This document shows positions 43,167-51,106 of a DNA stretch of 64,000 nucleotides, piece by piece. The stretch is taken from contig QIAJ01000128.1 of NCBI GenBank assembly GCA_003225495.1, forward strand, positions 47,328-111,327, in the 5' to 3' direction. This stretch comes from Acidobacteriota bacterium. Its GTDB lineage: Bacteria > Acidobacteriota > Terriglobia > Terriglobales > Acidobacteriaceae. Below the pieces are notes generated by a model. It did no database searches, was not told the DNA's origin, and saw nothing but the letters and a program-made list of their open reading frames with translations. Each line of letters begins with the position of its first letter. Position 1 is the first letter of the stretch. The translations under genes were made by a program, and so were the position numbers.

Positions 43167-44381
43167 ATGCCGACCGCCACCCGTACCAACCCGCTCTCTT
43201 TCCTGACCGACCAGTTGAACGAGCTCAAAGCCAAAGGCACGCATTTCAAGCTGCGCGTGCTAGAGGACGAGCAGGCCCCGGAGTGCACGTTCGATGGCAA
43301 GCGAGTCATCAACCTCGCTTCTAACAATTATCTCGGACTGACGACGCATCCCAAACTGCGCGAAGCGGCGCTCGAAGCCACACGCAAATACGGCGTCGGA
43401 TCGGGCGCGGTGCGAACGATTGCCGGCACCATGAAGATTCACATGGAACTGGAAGAAAAGATCGCGCGCTTCAAGAACGTCGAGGCGTGCGTGGTCTTTC
43501 AGTCGGGATTCACAGCGAACGCGGGAACGGTCTCCGCCATCCTCGGCAAAGACGACTTTGTCATCTCCGACGAACTGAACCACGCCTCGATCATCGACGG
43601 CTGCCGCCTTTCGCGGGCGAAGATTCTGGTGTTCCGCCACAAAGACGTCGCGCACGCGGAAGAACAGTTGGCCAGCATAAAAGATCAGCCCGGACGAAAA
43701 TTGCTGATCACCGACGGCGTGTTTTCCATGGACGGCGACATCGGCGCATTGCCGGGGCTTTGCGATGCCGCCGAAAAATATGGCGCCATCATGATGGTCG
43801 ATGACGCGCATTCTTCGGGCGTCCTTGGACGCAATGGCCGAGGCACGATCGATCATTTCGGTCTGCATGGACGAGTCGACATTCAGGTAGGAACATTGTC
43901 AAAGGCGATTGGCGCTCTCGGCGGCTACGTCTGCGGAACACGTGATTTCATTGATTATCTCTACCACCGGGCGCGTCCGTTCCTGTTTTCGACTTCACAT
44001 CCGCCCTCGGTCGCCGCGACCTGTATCGCCGCCTTCGATGTTCTGGAAAATGAGCCGCAACTGATGGAACAGCTCTGGGCGAACACTCGTTTCTGGAAAA
44101 AGGAACTGGGCCTTCTCGGTTTCAATATCGGCGGCAAAACGACCCCCGCCAGCGAGACGCCCATCACACCCATCATCATCGGCGATGGCCGACTGACCAT
44201 GGATTTCTCGCGCGAACTGTTCAAAGAAGGCGTGCTCGGCACGGGGATAGCCTTCCCAACCGTGCCCGAAGGAAAGGCACGAATCCGGACGATCATGACC
44301 GCCACCCACACCCAGGACGAACTCACACGCGCGCTCGACGTGCTGCACCGCGTTGGCAAGCGAATGGGAATTCTTTCCTAA
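43167..44381 (+). CDS. kbl: 2-amino-3-ketobutyrate CoA ligase (glycine C-acetyltransferase)
   Basis: 404 residues. A fold-type I PLP enzyme of the alpha-oxoamine synthase family: NLASNNYLGLTTHPKLREAA, VGSGAVRTIAGTMKIHMELE, DELNHASIIDGCRLS, LLITDGVFSMDGDIGALPGL, DDAHSSGVLGRNGRG and QVGTLSKAIGALGG with the PLP Lys. It cleaves 2-amino-3-ketobutyrate with CoA to glycine and acetyl-CoA, partner of the tdh product at 12989-14041. BioF is the closest alternative, but the RTIAGTMKIHMELEEKIARFK and IMTATHTQ features favour Kbl. No biotin genes are nearby. Confidence 0.93.
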   Translation: MPTATRTNPLSFLTDQLNELKAKGTHFKLRVLEDEQAPECTFDGKRVINLASNNYLGLTTHPKLREAALEATRKYGVGSGAVRTIAGTMKIHMELEEKIARFKNVEACVVFQSGFTANAGTVSAILGKDDFVISDELNHASIIDGCRLSRAKILVFRHKDVAHAEEQLASIKDQPGRKLLITDGVFSMDGDIGALPGLCDAAEKYGAIMMVDDAHSSGVLGRNGRGTIDHFGLHGRVDIQVGTLSKAIGALGGYVCGTRDFIDYLYHRARPFLFSTSHPPSVAATCIAAFDVLENEPQLMEQLWANTRFWKKELGLLGFNIGGKTTPASETPITPIIIGDGRLTMDFSRELFKEGVLGTGIAFPTVPEGKARIRTIMTATHTQDELTRALDVLHRVGKRMGILS

Positions 44382-44460
44382 GTATGTGGCGCCCCAGCCG
44401 CCGGGAGCGATGAACTTCCAGGGTAATGGACTACTCGTGGCAAGGCATGGCGCAGCTTTT

Positions 44461-44841
44461 TTACGCCCGCGCCAGGCGAATCACTTCTTCCATGTCCTGG
44501 AGATACTGATCAAGAGCGCGGCGTCCGGCGGCGGCAAGGCGATATTCGGTGCGAGGAATGCGTCCTTCGAAAAACTTCTTGCATGTGAGATAGCCGCCTT
44601 CTTCCAGCTTGCGCGCGTGCACACTGAGGTTGCCATCGGTTGTGCGCAGCAGGCGTTTCAGATCGCCGAATGTCAGCGAATCATTCACCGCCAAAGCGCT
44701 GATGATTCCCAGCCGAATACGCTCATGGATGAGCCGGTCGAGCTCCGGGATCTCCCCGGCCAGGTGCCGCTCGCGTGCTTTACCGGATTGCTTCACTGGT
44801 ACCGCAGCGGCTTCAGCCCGCGCAACAGAACTTCTACCCAC
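44461..44841 (-). CDS. Winged-helix transcriptional regulator
   Basis: 126 residues from a GTG at 44841 (AAGGAGG, 5 bases upstream; longer starts lack it). The core LDRLIHERIRLGIISALAVNDSLTFGDLKRLLRTTDGNLSVHARKLEEGGYLTCKKFFEGRIPRTEYRLAAAGRRAL is the winged-helix_34 (PF13601/MarR-like) fold. It overlaps the membrane-protein gene upstream by 8 bases and probably is translationally coupled to it, so the pair forms a regulator/membrane unit divergent from the GntR-ABC gene. Confidence 0.8.
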   Translation of the reverse strand: MGRSSVARAEAAAVPVKQSGKARERHLAGEIPELDRLIHERIRLGIISALAVNDSLTFGDLKRLLRTTDGNLSVHARKLEEGGYLTCKKFFEGRIPRTEYRLAAAGRRALDQYLQDMEEVIRLARA

Positions 44842-45460
44842 CGTACCTCCTTGCGATCCAGACACCGAAAAGAATATGCAACCCGCCGAAACCGGCAACC
44901 ATGGCCCAGTTTCCAAGCCCAGGAAAGAACAGTGCCGTCGCACCGGTCGCCAGAAACGCTACGCCCATCACCGGCACCGCGGGAACTGAAAATGATCCAC
45001 CGCTGATTACGCCAACGCCATAAAGCAGCATCCACATGCCAGGCAGCACCGCTCCCAGATTTGCGCGCAACAGCGGAATGGTCAACAAGGCTGCCGTCGC
45101 CACCGGAGGAAGAAAGCTCAAGGCGACTTTTCGTCCCGGACCGCTGCTCCAGGGCAATCCACGCTTCACCGCTTTGCTCTGAACGGCCACGATCGAGAGG
45201 CTCACGGCGAGCACGGCCTCACAGATCCAAATCTCAATCCAGCGCAGATTAAAAGCGTAGTGCGATGCCAGCCACGCTGCCGGAATAGCACTCGCTCCTA
45301 CCGCCAACATCCCCCATCCCGGCACCGCTGTGAATGCGGCCGAGCGTTCCATTGTCTGGCGGATGAAGCGGAGATCGTCCACCGCACGGGTGTTGAGAAG
45401 GGCGTCGGACCGAGGCTCGCGGACCACAGCGCGGAACCTTCGTGACCGGTGTTCTGGCAT
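44834..45460 (-). CDS. Hypothetical membrane protein
   Basis: 208 residues from the ATG at 45460; a TTG at 45496 is possible too. About six hydrophobic segments are seen, including AFTAVPGWGMLAVGASAIPAAWLASHY, WICEAVLAVSLSIVAVQSKAV and NWAMVAGFGGLHILFGVWIARRYGG at the end. The N-terminus is basic with RFIRQTMERSAAFTAVPGWGM. The family is not recognised but similar proteins sit beside winged-helix regulators in Acidobacteriota. The gene is translationally coupled to the downstream regulator (8-base overlap). Confidence 0.7.
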   Translation of the reverse strand: MPEHRSRRFRAVVREPRSDALLNTRAVDDLRFIRQTMERSAAFTAVPGWGMLAVGASAIPAAWLASHYAFNLRWIEIWICEAVLAVSLSIVAVQSKAVKRGLPWSSGPGRKVALSFLPPVATAALLTIPLLRANLGAVLPGMWMLLYGVGVISGGSFSVPAVPVMGVAFLATGATALFFPGLGNWAMVAGFGGLHILFGVWIARRYGG

Positions 45461-45564
45461 GACAGCAAGGTAGCGACGAAACCCAGTTTTTGTCAAGTAC
45501 TTTGCGCTTCAGAGCAGCTCTAGATTCATTCCCGGTGGGGCAGGCGCAAAGCCTTGAGATTCCC

Positions 45565-45583
45565 GTACTATGCGTTATAGTAC
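45565..45583. promoter_or_regulatory. Palindromic operator candidate of the YtrA type
   Basis: GTACTAT (45565-45571) and ATAGTAC (45577-45583) form a perfect 7-base inverted repeat around GCGTT. It lies 7 bases before the GTG start of the GntR-ABC fusion. The outer TACTA/TAGTA halves resemble the known TGTACTA...TAGTACA sites of YtrA-type GntR regulators, so auto-repression of this operon (and perhaps of the divergent one) is likely. Confidence 0.65.
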
Positions 45584-45589
45584 ACATCC

Positions 45590-46912
45590 GTGATCCCCTT
45601 CCGCGTCTATTTCCGACCTGGAGTCTCGCTTTATGAGCAGGTGGCTTATGCCGCCAAGAAGGCCATGGTCTCGCGGCAAATGCGTCCGGGAGATCCATTT
45701 CCATCGGTACGTGTCCTAAGCAGAGAACTGAGGATCAATCCCAATACAGCGCACAAGGTGGTTACACATCTTTTGGCGGCGGGTCTGCTGGAAGCGCGGC
45801 CCGGGATCGGAACCGTAGTTGCGGAACTGCCGGAGTCGCGAAAGATCGAACGAACACAATTGCTCGGACACGAAATCGAGCAGCTGGCCGTGGAAGCGAA
45901 AAAGCTGGGCATCCCATTGGAGGAAGTGGTGACCTCAATCTCGGAGCACTGGAGAAAACTCGGTGGCCGGGAAACTGGGGGACCGGAGGCGGAGCGTGGA
46001 GGGCGGCGGAAAACGATGAGCGTAGTACGCACGGAGAATCTGGTCAAAACATTCTGGCGGGTGGAAGCCCTGAACGGATTGAACCTCGACGTGCTCGAAG
46101 GCGCAGTCTATGCACTGGTGGGCCCGAACGGCGCAGGGAAAACGACAGCGATCAAGATCCTTATGAATATATTTGGGCCGACGAGCGGGCGAGCCGAGGT
46201 GTTGGGAGTCGAGTCGGCACGAGTCGTGGGGCGTACTTTCACTTCGATCGGGTATGTGTCGGAAAACCAGGAACTGCCTGACTGGATGCGGGTCGGGACA
46301 TTCCTGGATTATCTGCGGCCGTTCTATCCTTCGTGGGATCGAGCGCTGGAAGACCGGCTAATCCGTCAGTTTGATCTTCCGCGAGAGCGCAAGCTTGGTA
46401 ATCTGTCGCGTGGAATGAGGATGAAGGCTGCGCTCGCTGGCTCTCTGGCCTACCACCCAAAGCTGATCGTGCTCGATGAACCTTTCACGGGACTGGATCC
46501 ACTGGTGCGCGATGAATTGATTCAAGGGCTGCTGGAGCAGGCGGAGGAGTCGACGATTTTCGTTTTGTCGCATGACTTGGCCGAGATCGAGAGCTTCGCG
46601 AGCCATGTCGGGTATCTGGAACAGGGGCGGCTGCGGTTTTCCGAGGAACTGGAGAAGCTGGTGGAGCGCTTTCGGGAAGTGCAGGTGACTTTGGACGGTT
46701 CGCCGCGATTGCCAGAAACGGCCCCGGAGAGTTGGATGCAGCTGAGCAGTTCGCCGGTCGTCGTACGGTTTATTGAAAGCCGATTCGAGCCCGAACGAAC
46801 CAAAGCCGAGATTCGGGGCGTGTTCGGAGAAGTGCGGGATGTGACGTTCAGTCCAATGACGCTACGCGAAATTTTTCTGGCAATGGCCAAAGTCGGGCGC
46901 AACGCAGCATAG
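45590..46912 (+). CDS. GntR (YtrA-type) regulator fused to ABC transporter ATPase
   Basis: 440 residues in one frame from a GTG. Residues 1-120 are a YtrA-type GntR winged-helix protein (PGVSLYEQVAYAAKKAMVSRQMRPGDPFPSVRVLSRELRINPNTAHKVV); 143-440 a complete ABC ATPase with Walker A GPNGAGKTT (178-186), LSRGM signature, Walker B LIVLDEP and LSHDLAE. Elsewhere these are two adjacent genes. Here no stop separates them: the linker (121-142, Gly/Arg-rich) ends at Met143 (ATG 46016) with GGAGGG 11 bases before it, so a free ATPase might also be made by internal initiation. A palindrome precedes the start, and a permease gene follows 12 bases on. Confidence 0.92.
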   Translation: MIPFRVYFRPGVSLYEQVAYAAKKAMVSRQMRPGDPFPSVRVLSRELRINPNTAHKVVTHLLAAGLLEARPGIGTVVAELPESRKIERTQLLGHEIEQLAVEAKKLGIPLEEVVTSISEHWRKLGGRETGGPEAERGGRRKTMSVVRTENLVKTFWRVEALNGLNLDVLEGAVYALVGPNGAGKTTAIKILMNIFGPTSGRAEVLGVESARVVGRTFTSIGYVSENQELPDWMRVGTFLDYLRPFYPSWDRALEDRLIRQFDLPRERKLGNLSRGMRMKAALAGSLAYHPKLIVLDEPFTGLDPLVRDELIQGLLEQAEESTIFVLSHDLAEIESFASHVGYLEQGRLRFSEELEKLVERFREVQVTLDGSPRLPETAPESWMQLSSSPVVVRFIESRFEPERTKAEIRGVFGEVRDVTFSPMTLREIFLAMAKVGRNAA

Positions 46913-46924
46913 AGAGGGTCGGGA

Positions 46925-48500
46925 ATGAAACAGATATTGAACATTTTCCGAAAGGACCTTCGCCGGTACTGGCGCGAGAGCGCGGTGTCAGTGGCCCTGC
47001 TTGTGGCGTACGGATGGAATGACGTGAAGGGGTGGGCGGGTGAGGGCAACGTCGCTGCCTACGGTGGTATTGGCGGCCTCATCAGCTACCAGTTCTTATC
47101 AGGACTAGTGGCGGCCTTGCTGCCGGTTGCCTGGGCATTTCTGATCGTACGTGTGATCCAGGGTGAAGCGCTGGTGGGGGATCGGCAGTTCTGGGTGACG
47201 CGGCCTTATGAATGGAAGAAGCTGCTGGCTGAAAAGGTTCTCTTCGTGATTGTCACGATCAACCTTCCGCTCCTGATCGAGGATTTTATCCTCCTCGCAA
47301 AAGCAGGCTTCCCGCCCACACATTACGTCATCGGTCTGCTGTGGATGCAACTGCTGATCTCGCTCATTCTCATCCTGCCGATTGCCACGCTCGCGACGGT
47401 TACAGCCAGCGTAGTCCAGATGATTTTGGCGGTTTTGGGAATTGTGCTGTACATGATTGGCGTTGCGGCTCTCGTATCGGTTGTACCCAGCTCCAGCTTT
47501 TCGGGCCCCGCTGATTCGGTGGAACTCACTTTACTGATCGCCACGTGCGGAGCAGTCATAATTGTGGCAATACGCCCGGCGGGAGACGGCCCGGGCACGA
47601 TGGCTGATAGCGGCTCTTGTTCTGGCCATCGTTCTGATCGTAGTAGCTACTCCATATAACGCAATTGTCAATCACGAATTCCCTCAGCTCGGGCCGGGCG
47701 AACCTCCGCCAGTGCAGTTCGCTCTCCTGCCTGCCGATACCGCCGAGCGCGCCGTGGCTACCGACGAAGAGAAAAAGATAGTGATCCAGATCCCTCTCAG
47801 CACGTCGGCCATCGCCAACGATTCGATTGTGGTTTTGAGCGCTGTCATGGTCTCCCTCGAAGCGCCCAGTGGTTCGCGCTGGAATTCCGGTTGGGAGTCT
47901 CCTGGCACGTCCTTGTTTCCTGATCAAAAAAGCACGCAAGTAGGCTTCACGGTAAAGAAGAGTTTCTTCGACCAAGTGAAGTCGTATCCCGTCAGGGCCC
48001 GGATCTCCCTAGCTCTTACCGTATACCGCGACCAGAACCGAAGAGAATTTGTGACCCCGTTCGGCGAGTTCCTAATGCCCGATGTGGGGTTCTGCTCCGC
48101 CGAGACTTCGTACCTGAGAGGAATACATTGTCGCGCGCCATTACGAACTCCCTCTTCCTTGCTAATCACCGCCGATTTGTCAGCGACCACCTGTCCGGCG
48201 AGGGAAGGAGAATCGCGAGCCGGAACCCGGGAAATCGCGCGTAACTGGCATCGAGGCTCCGATTCGGGGCCGGCGGAATTCGGCATCAGCCCGGTCGAGA
48301 AACTAGATCTCTACGTATGGGCCCAGCATGCGCAGCAAACGAACAGTGGCATCTGCCCGGGAACCCCCTTGATCTTCAGCAATCCCGAGTTTGTCCGGCA
48401 CAGTAGAACGGAATTGGAATTCAACGACCTTCGACTCGCGGACTATCGTCTTCCTCAAGTCAAGTTTGGAACCACGGGATATGGATTTGCGGTCCGGTAG
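46925..48500 (+). pseudogene. ABC transporter permease interrupted by a frameshift
   Basis: Frame one (46925-47659) encodes a membrane protein with helices such as FLSGLVAALLPVAWAFLIVRVIQG, LLISLILILPIATLATVTASVVQM and MILAVLGIVLYMIGVAALVSVV. At about 47562 it turns into a shadow (poor composition, PAGDGPGTMADSG), while frame two continues the membrane protein with WQYARRETARARWLIAALVLAIVLIV and a large extracytoplasmic domain to 48500. A one-base insertion (or two-base loss) near 47560 explains it. No slippery heptamer is seen, so programmed shifting is unlikely. It would be the permease of the GntR-ABC ATPase 12 bases upstream. Sequencing error cannot be excluded. Confidence 0.7.
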
Positions 48501-48521
48501 TGACGTCCTGAGCGACACAGG

Positions 48522-50093
48522 TTACTTTCCCGCTGGCGCATCCTCCACGATCGCCTGCACTATCTGGTCGATGGTGTCGGTAATTCGTTTGGGAGGCAGA
48601 TTCGAGTTATTCGACAGGATGGAGAATACGACTGTCTCTCCGCTGTCGGTTGTCGCGTATCCGGAGAGAGTCTTCACTCCACCCAAAGATCCGGTCTTGC
48701 CGAAAACTCGGCTCTGCAGGCGGGGAGCGGTCAGACGGTCTGAGAGCGACCCGTCGATGCCGGAGATCGGGAGCGTAGATTTGAAGGCCGGTCCCCAAAG
48801 CTGCGTGGACGCATAGCGCAACAGTTGCACGATCGCGTGGGGCGTGACCAGGTTCTGGCGGGAGAGTCCGGAGCCGTCGTAAAAAACGTATTGATCGTTG
48901 GGAATTGCCGCCTGTGTCAAGAATCCGCGGAGCACTTCCAGCCCGCCTTCGATCGTTCCGGCAGTGCCTCGTTCGCGTCCGAGCAGACGCAGAAGAATTT
49001 CAGCATGGAGATTCTGGCTGACCTTGTTAACGACCCGAACGTCGTCAACCATCGGCTTCGACTCGTAACTCGCTAACACGATGGACTGGTCGGCCTTGAG
49101 AGAATGAGCCTGCCCGTCGCTGCCTCCGCGCGAAGGAGCGATCGCCGTCACGCTGAACGTAGACAGCGTCGCCAGTTCCGTATGCTTCGTGCGCTGGCGT
49201 CCATATACCACGATGCCGCGCCTGGATAGCAACTGGCGGAAGAGCGCCGCCGCATACTCTGCAGGATCTTCAATGGCAAGCGCTTCATTAGCGCCGGGGT
49301 CATCGAGCGGCATGCTGCCCCAGAGCGTGAGGACAGTCGATCCCGGCTCGCGATTGACGAAAAATTTTCTGCCCGTCCCGGCGGGGGTCGTAATGATGCG
49401 ATTGTCCAGATGGTAGTAGTCGGCAAATGGAGTGACGCTGACAAAGGCCTTCTCGCCCGGACGATCTGCTGGCAAGATGTTCACGAAGACGACGTTGTCG
49501 TTGATCGTGAGCGCCGAAACAGGAGCGCCGTCAGCCCACACCAGATCATCCTGGCTCCAGCCCTCTCCGTAGCGCTCGAAGGCAAAGTAAGAATCATCGG
49601 CGACAATATCGCCGTCGACGTACTTGACACCTTTCTGTACGAGCGCGTCAGCAAGCATTTCCAACGCCTGAATCGGATGATCATTACGCTGCGTCCGCAA
49701 GTCGTAGGGCAGTTCGCGTCCGGAGAGATTCGGGTCGCCATGACCAACCAATAGCAGGTCGCCGTTAAGACGACCGTAACGGTCGAGCGTGCCGGCAGTT
49801 TCAACAGTGGTGCGGAATTTGTAATCCGGACCGATCAGCGCGAGCGCGGCCGCAGTCGTGAACAGCTTGGTATTGGAAGCCGGCGTGAAAAGTTTGTCGG
49901 GATTGAGCGCGTATAACGTCTGGCCCGTTGAGAGCGATGTAATCTCAACTCCCCAGAAACCGCGCGCCAGGTCCGGCGGACTCAGAACGCTGGATATCCG
50001 TTCTTGAAGAGGTTTCGGCGGTGCCCCTGATGCGGCACCCGCAACCAGCAAGACAGCCAACAGGGAATGCAACAGTAGCGAGCGGCGCGCCAT
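48522..50093 (-). CDS. dacB: D-Ala-D-Ala carboxypeptidase/endopeptidase, PBP4 family
   Basis: 523 residues from the ATG at 50093, which opens a signal peptide (MARRSLLLHSLLAVLLVAGAASG). Penicillin-binding motifs are in order: SxxK in TPASNTKLFTT, SxN in DGSGLSRQNLV and KTG in FGKTGSLGG, with the PBP4-type domain inserted between the first two motifs. It trims peptidoglycan peptides in the periplasm. Length agrees with DacB/S13 peptidases. It is divergent from folP; the 54 bases between them hold the start regions of both genes. Confidence 0.94.
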   Translation of the reverse strand: MARRSLLLHSLLAVLLVAGAASGAPPKPLQERISSVLSPPDLARGFWGVEITSLSTGQTLYALNPDKLFTPASNTKLFTTAAALALIGPDYKFRTTVETAGTLDRYGRLNGDLLLVGHGDPNLSGRELPYDLRTQRNDHPIQALEMLADALVQKGVKYVDGDIVADDSYFAFERYGEGWSQDDLVWADGAPVSALTINDNVVFVNILPADRPGEKAFVSVTPFADYYHLDNRIITTPAGTGRKFFVNREPGSTVLTLWGSMPLDDPGANEALAIEDPAEYAAALFRQLLSRRGIVVYGRQRTKHTELATLSTFSVTAIAPSRGGSDGQAHSLKADQSIVLASYESKPMVDDVRVVNKVSQNLHAEILLRLLGRERGTAGTIEGGLEVLRGFLTQAAIPNDQYVFYDGSGLSRQNLVTPHAIVQLLRYASTQLWGPAFKSTLPISGIDGSLSDRLTAPRLQSRVFGKTGSLGGVKTLSGYATTDSGETVVFSILSNNSNLPPKRITDTIDQIVQAIVEDAPAGK

Positions 50094-50147
50094 TGTCGAG
50101 ATTGTAACATCCAGCAAATATAGGCACGGTCTAGAATAGCGGGCGGG

Positions 50148-51077
50148 ATGCGCGCAATCTTTCATTGGAACCTGGGCAGCCGTACGATCGAACTGGGGCG
50201 GCGGACTCTCGTCATGGGGGTCGTCAACGTCACGCCTGATTCGTTCTCCGACGGCGGCCTTTACTTGGATGCCGAAAAAGCGGTCACGCATGCCCAGCAA
50301 CTTCTGGACGAGGGGGCTACGCTCATCGATGTCGGGGGGGAATCCACCCGCCCCGGAGCCGGCGTGGCGGCGACTGGTGAACCTCAAGTCGCCGCACGTG
50401 CAGGAACGAAAGAACCAAACCCGTCTGTCTCTGAGGAAGAAGAGAGGAAGCGGGTGCTGCCCGTCATTCGCGATTTGAAGAGGCGCCGGCCCGACGCGAT
50501 CATCAGCATTGACACCTACAAGGCAGCGGTCGCCCGCGCGGCTTTCGAAGCGGGAGCGGAAATTGTGAACGACGTCAGCGGCTTCCGCTGGGATCCGAAG
50601 ATGGCCAAGACGTTAGCCGAACTGAAGATTGGGGCGATTCTTATGCACACCCGTGGCCACCCCGAAGAGTGGCGTTCGCTTCCGCCGATCGGCGATCCGG
50701 TGCTGGTGGTGAAACGAGACTTACGCCAATGGGCCGAGTCAGCGGCCCTGGCCGGGGTTAAGCGGGATCATCTGGCACTCGATCCTGGATTTGGGTTCGG
50801 CAAGCGCTTCGAAGAAAATTATCCCCTGCTCGCACGCTTCTCCGAACTGCAACACATGGGATATCCACTGGTGGCGGGGACATCAAGGAAATCGTTTATC
50901 GGGCGAGCCTTGGCACGCGACGGCAAGGATGCTCCCATTGAGCAACGCCTTTACGGAACGCTGGCCGCGGAGGTAACGCTCATTCTCAAGGGCGCGCACA
51001 TCATCCGCACGCACGATGTACAGTCAGCGGCGGAGGCCGCACGGCTCGCGGACGCGGTTGTGGCAAGTGGAGGATAG
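50148..51077 (+). CDS. folP: Dihydropteroate synthase
   Basis: 309 residues. Signature motifs: LVMGVVNVTPDSFSDGGLYLD, LIDVGGESTRPGA, IISIDTYKAAVARAAFEAGAEIVNDVSGF, ILMHTRGHPEEWR, LDPGFGFGKRFEENYPLL and GTSRKSFIGRAL. It condenses p-aminobenzoate with hydroxymethyl-dihydropterin diphosphate; sulfonamides target it. It is longer than usual because of about 20 residues inserted after STRPGA (TGEPQVAARAGTKEPNP). No other folate gene is adjacent; folD lies at 38118. Its start region is shared divergently with dacB. Confidence 0.95.
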   Translation: MRAIFHWNLGSRTIELGRRTLVMGVVNVTPDSFSDGGLYLDAEKAVTHAQQLLDEGATLIDVGGESTRPGAGVAATGEPQVAARAGTKEPNPSVSEEEERKRVLPVIRDLKRRRPDAIISIDTYKAAVARAAFEAGAEIVNDVSGFRWDPKMAKTLAELKIGAILMHTRGHPEEWRSLPPIGDPVLVVKRDLRQWAESAALAGVKRDHLALDPGFGFGKRFEENYPLLARFSELQHMGYPLVAGTSRKSFIGRALARDGKDAPIEQRLYGTLAAEVTLILKGAHIIRTHDVQSAAEAARLADAVVASGG

Positions 51078-51106
51078 GAAGTCAGAGATGAGAAATCAAT
51101 CGCCGT

